Positions 45,446-59,790 of a stretch of 64,000 bases of DNA are shown one piece after another (the stretch's first letter is position 1; the number at the start of each line of letters is the position of its first letter). The stretch covers positions 54,649,612-54,713,611 of the forward strand of contig CM055095.1 in the NCBI GenBank assembly GCA_029204225.1, written 5' to 3'. The notes under the pieces were generated by a model. It saw only the letters and a program-made list of their open reading frames with translations. It ran no database searches and was not told the DNA's origin. The position numbers and the translations under genes are program-made. Source of the stretch: Diphasiastrum complanatum. Its lineage: Eukaryota > Streptophyta > Lycopodiopsida > Lycopodiales > Lycopodiaceae.

Positions 45446-47693
45446 CTATCTATGAAATGCTCCCCTTGCTTTCCAATGAGATTTTTCCATGCCTTGTGAT
45501 GACCACATACTTAAGCTCCCATATTCCTTTGCAAAATAAGTTGCATGATAAAGAAGGATGTGCTGCAAACAATAGTTTTGATTAGTTACATCAATAGAAA
45601 AAAATATAAGCCTGAATGAGAAAAGTACCAGATAATGATATAGATTAGCACCATGTAATGAGTAACGTTGTCTTTTCCCCAACAATCATGTACAAATTTT
45701 ACAAATGTGGTGCAATGATTTTTCAAAGTCCTCATATCTTCTGATGATAGGTTTTCTTTCCTGATAACACCTATGAGTTTGTCTAAGTTGGTCCCTTTTC
45801 CACTCGATTACTTCCTTCCAGTGTTCGTGTGGCTTGAACAATTTCTCTCCAAATTTTGTATCTGACACTTGATTCTTTGCATGTGTGATTGGATAAGAAT
45901 CTTCTTGCTTTAGCACCTCCAATTGATGGCTTATTAGGAACGTTTCTTTTTTTTTCCAGAGAGTCTGTCACTTTTTTCAATCATGACATTCCCTTTATGT
46001 AGTCCTGCATTTGACAGAACTATTTTCAACCTCCTAATTGCTGCTTTAGCCACAGACTCCGGTTTATGATTCCATGCTAGTAGAATATGCAGGTAAATAA
46101 GTTTTTCAATAATACGAACCTCAGAGGCATGCAATGTGCATATGTGAACATATTTTAATGGAATTGGCAGAACACTTTTCATATTTGGATCTTCAGCTTC
46201 TCTTGTTGGGCCAATGTTTGTTGATCGTCCCAAATTCATATTGTAGCAATCCTTCATGCAATAAAGACATGGATGCTTTGATGTTGCCCCATTCGACTGT
46301 AAATTTTTCACCGTCCAAATGTCTCTTTATAATCTCGCCATAATTTGTTCTTGAAAATATCCATGAAAGTATTTTATGGTCCTCTTTCAAGACCTGTAGA
46401 GAAACAAGTAATGCATGACATGTCAATAAAAACTGGCAAGGTATGAATTGTTAATAAAGATATTCTAAATGAAAATTGAAATGTATACCTGAAATGCCGC
46501 CAACCACCATATGTGATTTTTTGATTGAACACTAAACATTCGATCATTTGTATCTGAAATTTTGTTCATCAAAGTGACACTCACTCGTTCCAACTTCTGA
46601 CCCCTGATGATTTCAGATTCATCCAATTTTACTACAATAATGATCTTTTCATTTACTTGATGTTCGTCTAGTTTATAGAATCAAATAATGTATTTTAGAA
46701 CATTTTCAATATCAAAAAAAATATTATTGCAATCATTGTAATTGAGCTCACCATATTCTGATTTGTATAATTCAGTTATATGAAGTGGTTGGCCAACTAC
46801 TTTGAATATTTCGTCATTATAAAAATTTCTTGCTAATCTTACCCTATATGGACGCGAAAGATAAATTTTCTTCACCATCACTTGGGAAAAAGCTTCTTTA
46901 ACTATTCTAAAAAAAATAGAATAAGCATTTTTGCTAATTCCAGATACATCACATGCACCTTGTATCACATTCGCATCCAAGTATGATTGAACCATAATCA
47001 AAACAGTCTCTACAATTTCATTTTTCATTTTTTATCATTTCCTTTGCTGACTTTCTTGATAAAACATGACTTAAAGATGATCCAATGCTTGAACGATCTG
47101 TTAAATAGTTCTTTGCCACCAAACATGATCTGCAACAAACATATGAAACTTAAATTATGTTTAATAAATAAATAATCCATGTTATCAAGTGCAAATCAAA
47201 CTTAAATGACATATACAAATCAAATAAACAGTTTATATGACAACATACTTGAATGCTTGAATTCTTTTTTTCTGATTGCCGCTATGTGTAGATAAGTCAT
47301 GAATATTCTTCATCGATACTCTCTTCCTTTTCCTCTTCATCATTGCCTTATTGATAACTTTTATATCAACAGTAGATTTTAAACTCTCGGATCGCAACTT
47401 TTCCATGATTCTAACATTTCTTGGGTTAATCCCCGAAGAGTAGTGACAGTAGCATTCAACTCTGACATAGCATTCTTGAGTGCATTGTTTTCAGCACTAG
47501 TGTGTTGCACATAATGAAGCAATTGTTCATTTGCACGTTGCAATTGTTGATTAGCAAACTGTAATTGTTGATTAAAACAAGATATGCTATGCATTCCAAT
47601 ATCACGCAACCTTTGACAATATCCAAGTAATCCGCTATTTCCTTCACATACATATATGAGAAGATGAGTTACGGACTTAAAATCTGGACACAA
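45446..47693 (-). pseudogene. Decayed spliced transposase-like gene
   Basis: Right to left: a coiled-coil segment (FNQQLQFANQQLQRANEQLL), a basic MKRKRKRVSMK, intron 47,130-47,248 (GTATGT...TGCAG), AKNYLTDRSSIGSSLSHVLS, QSYLDANVIQGACDVSGIS, VVKLDESEIIRGQKLE, intron 46,394-46,488 (in phase, AFQ/VLKE), then EDHKILSWIFSRTNYGEII and, after a frameshift, NGATSKHPCLYCMKD. HWKEVIEWKRDQL, GKDNVTHYMVLIYI and YGSLSMWSSQGMEKSHWKA end it. The combination of a D-x-K segment, PCxYC pair and GQGxEK motif recalls multicopy transposase-like proteins of eukaryotes; I cannot name the superfamily. Stops and frameshifts make it non-functional. Confidence 0.55.
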
Positions 47694-48274
47694 ATTGGTA
47701 GCTGGGTCATTAGGATCAATGATTGTCCATCATTGGTGGACAACAACTAGCATCATAATTTGTTTGCTCACAATCAATATAGCTCTTACATTTTGTCATA
47801 AATTGAATGTGGACTTACACATTGAGTGAAATATGTCCCTTTCTATATAGCAGCTTATAGTTTGCAGAATTGCACCTCTATTCCTTTTTTATTCCAAATA
47901 CACTCCGTACAGGTATGTATATGGCAAACATCGTGATGTTTATAAGTAATGGTAGCACACATACGATGCTATGCTGTTTAAACTAGTTCAAGAAACAGGT
48001 TTGTTTCAAATCTAAGTATGTGCGTATGTCATTGTTGTTGATATTCGAACTTGTCGATAACCAATTTTTGAAGGAGTCGTCTTTCGTAACAACCATGACG
48101 TCCTCACATGAATCTCTCACGACTGCTATTCAGGTTAGTATTACAAAACGGTATTCAGGTGAATACTTTACAAGCGCAAAACAATGGTCATATCTACATG
48201 AATGTTAGTATCTACATGAATGGACGTGGTAACAAAAGGACTTAATAACACAATGATAGAGAGTAGAAAAATGT
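47694..48274. other. No gene seen
   Basis: AT-rich gap between the transposase-like gene and the next retroelement. No inverted-repeat end matching the left side could be picked by eye. Confidence 0.4.
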
Positions 48275-49680
48275 TTGGACTTTGATTCCATGATCCCCCA
48301 CAAGCCCTCACCTGCACATTCTTCCACCCTACTTGACTCTGTTGTCAATGTAGATGACTTTGCATTACAGCTACTAACAACATGCATTCAGTCACCACCA
48401 CATTCACCTCCTATCATACCTCAATCACCTCCCCCTGCATTTTCTCGCACCCCAACATCTCCCCCCATTTCAGATTTTCTTCCATTCAATCCCATGCCAT
48501 ATACGAATTATATACGCACACTCTCTGACATTGGCCCTTGGGAGCAATTACCCCTAACAGCCCAAAAAGCGATTTAGTTGGTGAATGAGCTCCAGTACAA
48601 CCTATTAGGCACCTTAGGCAGTCAATACACCATGAGGCAGTTCGACGATGGAGCTATGGCAGATCTCTAAAAGGAAAGACAAAGTTGGAGGCGGAATGCA
48701 AGCAACAACAGTAGCAGATTCAAAATCTCACCGCCTATAATCAACATCAACAACAAATGCTTACCCATCTATGGAGCCAACTCCAGTTGAAGGTCTCTAA
48801 CCTGCAAACTGCCATTGACAATCTTATAACAGAACGGGATGAGGCCTCAACAGATGCACAAGCAGCACGTTCCGCTATAAAGGAACAACTGGAATTGGTA
48901 GATTTCAATGATTTCGCACCACCAGATCCACAAACTGAGTATGCCTTAGCTGTTGAAGCACCAACAATAAGACACTAGATCTCTACAAATGCATCGAGCA
49001 AGGAGCAACTCATCTCCCAAGAGTTCACCAAAAAGTATCCACCCAAGGAGCAAGAGGCGGTTACATTTTGCCAAACTTCGACCATTGCAAAACTCACAAG
49101 GAAGCAGTAAAGCTCATGGACTTTCAACCTGCTTGGCGCCATCAGCTAGGTTTACAAAGCAAAACATCCATGGAACGGTATCTCGACGCACCTGCATATA
49201 TGCGCATCAATCCATACTATCATCCGGTGGCGCATTGAGAACCATTTCCTACCAAGAAGAGCACCATGGCAGCTCAAATCGCGACATACGATATTTTGCA
49301 AACAATTGCGGCTTGGTAGCATTTTTGGCAGAATTCAAAGAATATTGGGATAGGGGGCTCCCACCAATTGCCATAGACTTCAACAAGCCTTGCAGACTGA
49401 AGACGATCATATCAACGTTGCACGGCTTTATTACCGGACAGCCCTTACTTCGGCAGTTCATGTCAACATGATCGAACTCTAGAAAATCCATGGATTCCTG
49501 CAAGGCATGCTCCATTATTACAAGCCACTGCCCTTCCTTAATAAATTACGCTAGCAGATGATGGAGAATATTGGCAACAAAATCTATCAAACCCGCCAAC
49601 AACAGTCTCGCCTCCAGGAAGCTCAAACTGAGATCCAAGATTAAAAGCTTCGATTGGTGTGGGACCACCAATCCAATAAG
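48275..49680 (+). pseudogene. Additional 3' ORF of an LTR retroelement (decayed)
   Basis: Pro-rich start (PPHSPPIIPQSPPPAFSRTP), then a coiled coil near 48,757-48,900 (WSQLQLKVSNLQTAIDNLI), then frames with MERYLDAPAYMRINPYYHP and MAAQIATYDILQTIAAW. It is frameshifted many times and ends just before a polypurine tract and an LTR start. Position and coiled coil fit the extra ORF that some plant gypsy elements carry between pol and the 3' LTR. No enzymatic motif. Confidence 0.5.
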
Positions 49681-50300
49681 GAGGGAGAAAATGTTAGCAA
49701 CTGTGCAAACACAGTGATATAAAAAAGAAATACAACTTTGTGGCATGTGTCTTGTAAGCCCACGTATGAATATTGGCCAATAAATTTCTACCATGGCATG
49801 TGTTTTGTAAGTCCATGGGTAGCAGCTTAAAATAATAACATAACTTGACTTAGGATTAGAACTTAGACTTAAAAAACTTAAGCTTAGAAAGATTCTAAGT
49901 TATCTTAAGCCTTAGAATGGCTAGTTTTAAACTAATCCCATAAGTTAGTGGATGCTTATGGAAGACCCTCCTTATTATAAGAGGAGAGGTATTTCCCATG
50001 TACACAACACTTTTGAGATTAAGCTTATTATGCTTCTCTATTTTTGAGATTATCATTCTATTTCATTTGTTTTCCCCTTGGGAAGGTGCATAGCTTGAGG
50101 GAAGGTGCTCGGATGTCCTCTTGCCTCCTTTTCATTGGTTTGTATTGTGGCATGCGTTTTTTTGGTTCTATGTTTAGTATTAGCCGCAATTTCATTTTAT
50201 TGCCCTTTGGGTGTTAAGTAGAATTTAGATTAGTCTTCTTGCTAGTTGGGGAAGCCTTAGCAAGACTTTGTATTTCTTAAGTAAGTTTGCTAGGAAGCTT
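49678..50300 (+). mobile_element. Polypurine tract and 3' LTR
   Basis: AAGGAGGGAGAAAA (49,678-49,691) then TGTTAGCAACTGTGC. A repeated CATGTGT..TTGTAAG..CCA block and a TTATAAG box (49,975) with a downstream leader fit an LTR. The 3' end is not defined; gypsy RT code begins by 50,376. Confidence 0.65.
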
Positions 50301-50375
50301 GTAGAAACTTAAGAAGTGGATGAACCTCTACATCCCTATACTACATTTGTAAGTAGATCTAGCCACCGCATAACT

Positions 50376-51090
50376 AGAAATACTTCCAACAAAATGTGTA
50401 TCGATTATAAGGAATTAAATAAAGTGACTATTAAGAATAAATATCTATTACCTAGGTCGGATGATGTTGTAGATCGCTTGGGTGGGGCTAAATACTTCAC
50501 TAAGATTGATTCCAGAACAATGTACCATCAAATAAGAATTAAGTAAGAAGATGTCCAAAAGAATAGATTAGTACCAAATTTGGCCATTATGAGTTCTTAG
50601 TGTTGCCGTTTGGGTTAACAAATGCTCCAAAAAATGGACCATTTGTTTCGTCCATATTTGGGGAATTCTTTGGTAGTATTTCTAGATGATATTCTCGTCT
50701 ATAGTAAGACCTTCAAGAAACACATAGAGCATATCAAAATTGTCTTCATGAAGCTCCAGGAGAAGTCACTCACACTAAGAAGTCCAAGTATTAATTCTTT
50801 AAACATGAGTTGGTTTCTCTCGGTCATAAGATCATTGCTTATAGGATCAAGATCAACAAGGATAATATCAAGATAGTGGTTGATTGGCCAATCTCGCAAA
50901 CTATCAAGTAAATTAAATCATTTTTATGATTTATAGTTTTCTTATGGAGATTTATTGAGGATTACTCCAAAGTGGTGGCACCACTCAATAATTTGACAAA
51001 AGGCATTGTTAACAAAAAGAAAAAGAGAAACCCATCTAGTCCGCCTGTTGTATGGAATGAGGAACTGAATTAGAGTTTTGAGAAATTTAA
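50376..51090 (+). pseudogene. Gypsy reverse transcriptase
   Basis: [37 protein letters not shown] (first catalytic Asp), YHQIRIK then a stop; GHYEFLVLPFGLTNAP in the next frame; VVFLDDILVYSKTFKKHIEH with FLDD at 50,679-50,690; then the thumb VVDWPISQTIK and the FIEDYSKVVAPLNNLTK block. Four or more stops and frameshifts. Confidence 0.9.
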
Positions 51091-51100
51091 GACCCCGATC

Positions 51101-52110
51101 TGACTTTTAATCTACATCCATTCATTTATCCAGTTGTTGCAGTATTACTCGCGTTATCGCACAATTTATGGAAACACAAGAAAAATTTATTAGTTAGTTC
51201 AAAATTGACATCAATAACAAATCAATAATAACATCGACAAGTAATTATTGAGCGACGATCGAAGGGGGTCAAATAATATCATCAAAAGTTTATAGTCTGC
51301 TTATGACCTCTTACGTGTAGCTACGAGCTCTTACATTACGGGCTTTTACACTTGCTTACGGACCTTCACTCATTATGACTGTTTACGAAATCTTATGATT
51401 ACGACTTCCTAATTGCATAAGTGACAACGCAATATGGCTAAGTTCTAATTGCAACCTGGTTAAACGGCTGCCGTCAACTGTCATTTGGATATGCCCATAC
51501 AACATTCCTAACTAGTATAAATAGCTGATCATTTTCTCAATTAAATATTATAATCAGAGAAAAAAAACGTAGAAATCAATAAAGTCAGTTGATTCAATAA
51601 CTCAATTTCTGATAGGGTATTGCTAGGAACATTTCTCTACTTATTAGCGAAAATGTATTAGACATAAATGATCAATATTCATAATTGTTGACGGGTACGC
51701 AGTTGCATCTGTTATTCTCTTGTGCTCACAATTCATCTAATTTGTACATGTGACTTACTGAATACAATCCTATAATTTTATTGCATTTAGTATTTTATCA
51801 GAATGAATGTATGGCTTTTTTGATCAATCGTTATCTCATTTTGATCTCTTATAGTTTTGTTTGAACATTTAGCACTTACGAATATCAATACTTCTACTCT
51901 GTTTATGTTTGTCTAAATAATCAATCTCATAGATTCTGATGATTTTAAAATTACAATCATGTAGAATCAAACACAACTCTTGTTGTGATAATATGGTTCG
52001 AATTTAATAGGCGCAGTCATGCATGGAAGGAGGCCATTCCGCAGAGTCTGTTTTGCATCTATCCAATGCAGTTTTTGTAGTGTCGGCCTTCTTTACTTTT
52101 TCTGACATGA
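51101..52110 (+). mobile_element. LTR fragment of the copia 4/5 family inside gypsy RT-RNase H
   Basis: CTTTTAATCTACATCCATTC and ATCCAGTTGTTGCAG match U3 of the LTR at 31,065; GTATAAATAGCTGATCATTT near 51,527 is the family promoter box; AATTTGTACATGTGACTTAC and AGTCATGCATG match R-U5 of the LTR at 38,272. The TGTTGG start is missing and no duplication was found. Probably a solo LTR that lost its first ~40 bp. Confidence 0.7.
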
Positions 52111-52134
52111 TTAAATTCAATTCCTGTTTTACAG

Positions 52135-55187
<3,053 letters not shown>

Positions 55188-58100
55188 CTAAGTTACACGG
55201 ATGAGAGCTATCATAAAAATGAAGATGCAACACATTGCAAAAATAAGAAGCCAAGTGAAGCATCCTGTTGCCCAACTCCTGGAAGAGATCTCTGTGGCTC
55301 TAATGTTGGCCCTATTTGTCGTTGCCAAGCTATGTTCCACAGCCTGTTCTGTGGAATCAAGGACCTGTCAATAAAAAACCGCCAGCAATCACAATCAATA
55401 TCAGAGACATCAAGTTGTAGAATTGTGTAAACAAATACAAATACTGTAAAAAGGTTTCGACTTGCTTTTTCAGAATCATGCAAGGACCGCTCCATCCGAA
55501 GACTTGTTTCTTTCATTTGCTGAGCCAGAATGACCATTTCATCAGTTAAATTTTCTTGCAGCTGTCTGTCATCAAGCATGATGTAAAAAGTGCATGTTTA
55601 GTCCAAAATTTCTGTAATTTGTGCTTCCTTTGGTGCTCACACATCGATTTACAGACTTTTTAACAATTAATAATGAAACAGCAACAATTTTCCAGTTCAA
55701 CTCATTGTGATACAATGATGACTGAGGCTGGACCAACACTCAGCAGGCTTATCCATTTTCTTTACTTCTGACCTGTGTTTATCCATCACTTCGTAAGTAC
55801 CAGTCTCCAGCTTTACAACAGGATGAGGTTTGCCAGTGTCAACTTTTCGTTTGTCGATACTTCTCACTCTACATCAAGACGAATTACGGTTGGGTTTAAA
55901 CTTTAAAGTCTCTACCAAATTTTTCCATAGAAGTTTCTCCAGACAAGTAATTTAGCACAATAATACAGCTACATCAACAAGTACATGTACCTTACCAGGC
56001 TAGAATTCCCAAGTACAGAAGTTGTATGTGATAACTGAGACAAGAGCTTAAGCAATGCGACTCTCTTGCAAGCAAACTTGGTAAACCTACAACTCCAATA
56101 AGCCATAAAATATAAAACCAATTCTCAAGGAACAATCATACTCTCGTTTTCGTAGAGCTGGGGAGGAGGATTGGAAAGGCATGTGCGTATATCTCACATC
56201 ACCAGCTTCTCTACTTTTTCTTGCCACAGGATCGTCCAAAGGTCTTCCAGTCACATCTTTCAATGTTTCCCACATATCTGGCTTTATCAACCAAGAAGGT
56301 AAGCAACAATTATAATCACTCTTTAAAACCAGAGGTTAAACATGTACATAAAATAAACAAAGAGTATAATAAAGTCATCAGTTAGTAATTAACTAACATT
56401 GATTCTTGAGAACCTTACCATCAAAGACTTGGGTAGTCCAACATGTTACTTACCAAAGTGCTCAATACTTCAGTTGAAAAGTTCCTCTATTGTGGAACCT
56501 TAATAGCCACACCTATCAATGAGTGGCATGGACTACATTAAACTGCAAAAGAAGGATCTCCAAAATGTGACTCAAGGCACCATGATATATGCGATACAAA
56601 TGGAGAATACCTCTTTACCTTATCAGGTTGTAACAGAACTGGAGCAATCAGTAAGAAAGAACTGAACAGTATTGGTGTGTATCTTTGAAACACCCAAAAA
56701 ACAATTCAATAAAAGCTTGCAGAGAACATGTGGTTTACCACAATGAACATGTAGCAAGAATTTTCTGATATGAAGTCTACTTGATTAGATCATTGTTTTC
56801 GGGGTTCCTGAAAAAGGTTTTTGCGGATAAAGAAATGGTTTATGTTTACGTTGCTTGTGATCCAAGGTTCCTATTCCTAAGTTGAAATTTAAGCTAAAGA
56901 TGCTCTTAGGAACAAGAACAGGAATAGGAATAGGAACAGAACTTAGGAATAGGAACGGAACTTAGGAACAAGAACAGGAATGGGGATAGAAACAGAACTT
57001 GGGATCAAGAACAGGAACAGTCACAGAAAGTTGCTTAGCAACAGGAACAACAGGCCCTAGACAAGAACATAAAGTTAGGAACAGGAACTTAGGAACATGA
57101 CATCCTAGGAACTTAGGTTCAACAAGAACAAGAACAAGAACAAGAGTAGAAACCCTTGAAATTTTAAGCATGGACTCAGAAAGTCAGCTTTCAATGGAAA
57201 TAGGAATAGGAACCTGAAACCCTTCTTCTACAGATGAACTTAAGAATTGTTAGGAATGGGAACCAGATCTACATAACATAATATAGACAATGCTTTAATG
57301 TGCCACAGAGAATCATTAGAGATACAAAAATCAACATGAAAAAAGAGGTCATAAAATCAGATATAAAATTTATACAATACCATACCAAAAGAAAATCCGT
57401 TCAAAAGGAACGGTATCATACCCATTCCTATCCAAAAATTTTAGGAACAAGTATCAATGGTATCCACCATCAATACACCACAAGCCATTCTCCTCAGTCA
57501 AACGAGGTAGCAGAGAGGAACAATAGGCCACTTGTAGAGAGTGCAAGGTGCATGTTAACTCACGATGGGCTACTAAGGATATTTTGGACTGAAGCAGCTG
57601 CTACAGCTACATAGATCCAAAATAGATGCTGCACAAAAGCCCTTCAGATCTCTAGATACATATTTATTAGCTATTCATCTAATTCTAAAGGATATAAGGT
57701 CTATGATCCAACATCATCAAAGATTTTTGTGAGCAAAGATGTGGTTTTTACTGAAAATCAGTTCTCTGATAAGATGAAGGGAAAAGTAACTGAACAAACT
57801 GATTCAGTACGATCTTCCTAAAGAAAAAGGAGTAGCCCCTGACATAAAACAAGCTGGAGAGGGGAATCGGACTCCTGAAAGAAGGTCACTTGTTCAACCA
57901 GATGATGATGAGAGGATCCAGTTTCTTTGCTTTGTTTGGAGGCTATAGTGCACCATTTTGAGTGAATCATGTTGCTAGGATTGGCTGAAGGGTTGCTTGG
58001 GAGAGAGTGATTGCATGTTCCCAAGCTTTTTTTGCATAGTTGGTCACCATGAGCATTCATGTGGTTTAGGTCATGAGGCCCTTTTGCATGGTTTTTTTTG

Positions 58101-59199
58101 GTAGTGTAGGGTTTAGGGTTTAGTGATTTAAGGTACGTCTTAGGCATCCATTGGCATTACCGTTTATGTCTTAGGTGGCTTTAGGGTTGTTTTAGTTCCT
58201 TTTTTTCCACTTATCCACTTTGCATTGAATTTTTGACCTTTTTTATAGCGGCTTGAGGGTTCTATAGCCATGCCTATGGCAGGATGAAGTGTATGGACAT
58301 AGGTGGATCTCTTTTAGGGAGACATTGTAGTTTTTACACGTTCAAGTGCACGCAAAACAACCTTGCTTGTTTTGCAATGCAACCTTTTGCATCAAGGTGA
58401 CGAGGGTCAGATCACATTTGCTTGGTATGACCAAGCCAGATGGGAGGGCCATGGGCATTGCGGCACGTATGGTAGTTCCTGCACCTGAGCAAGAGCGCCT
58501 AATGAGCACATATGGAGGAGGAGCAACGACTGGTGGGCCCAGTTACAGATTGGTGGGTGGACAGGATCAGAGGCTGGCAGTAGCGGTGCACCTTCTAGCA
58601 CCAGGGTTGGTTTAGGGCGACCTATTTCACCATCGCGACCATCATCAGCAACAGCAACAACAAGTCCATCACAACAGAGGTAGATATGGCTGGTTCTCCT
58701 TGTTTGCTTATTGTTGTCTCCAAAGAAGTAATCTGGGCTAGCATGGCTTCCCTTTCGACAAACATAGATTGAATGGTCGATGAAGCTGTCCCATTTCTTT
58801 TCGTAGAGAACTAGATTCTTGTGTGACCTGTTCAACAAAGAGAGAATGTACTGTTCAAAGGATTTAGTAGGGGTATAGATTTCGGGAATAGGAACAGGAA
58901 GAGAGGAGGAAGCAGATGGAGAGTAGGCGGTGTGGGAAAGGGCTGCCAAATCAGCAAGCAGCATTGCATGTGTGCCAGGTAGTCTTGCCACATCAGCAGC
59001 ATCAGCATTGCATGGAGCAGCAGCAGCAGCAGGTGGAGGCACCATTAGCAGCAGCGATGGGTGGAGAGTCCCGCAAGGGGGCCAACAAGGAGGAGACAAG
59101 GATGCGTGGGAGGGGGCGCGGGGAGCATGGGCTCCCCTTCCCTTTTTTAGCCATTGAGAGCGATGGAGAGGGAGAAGCCCTACAGCCCTAGCACCATCC

Positions 59200-59248
<49 letters not shown>

Positions 59249-59717
59249 ACATGTGCATTTGCCATTGGTGATTGTGCATTGGAGTAAAAAATTTTGCCAT
59301 GATTTCATTAAGGGAGGGTTTGGGTTAGTGGATTGTGTTTTATGTTTTGTGCAATGTGCATTTCAAGATCATTGATTGGGCATTGAATCTTGATCATTGA
59401 TGATCATTGAATCTTGATCATTGATGATCATTGATCATTCAACATTGATAACTTGATTGTGATATGTGACATTTGATAGGGTTGAGTCTTGACTCTTAAC
59501 AATGGGCATTGTCAAAGGGGTGTGGGTACTTAGTGGTTTAGATGTGGCAACTAGTTAAGAGTTAGAAGTTAGAAAGTTAGAAGTTAGTAGGTACTAGATC
59601 TTTTTTAGTGGTTACCATTTAGTTAATAGTTGGAACTTGGTGGTTTAGGGTTAGCGCTTTAAGCGTAGTTTCTAGAAATTAGAAAAGGACAGAGAGAGGG
59701 AGAGAGAGATCTATCAT

Positions 59718-59790
<73 letters not shown>

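Noticed and set aside
58407-59300. 297-codon minus-strand ORF in the USE1 intron
   Set aside because: Starts through a Ser-Leu microsatellite translation and shows no domain; composition follows GC-rich repeats. It shares the strand of USE1 but has no splice links to it.
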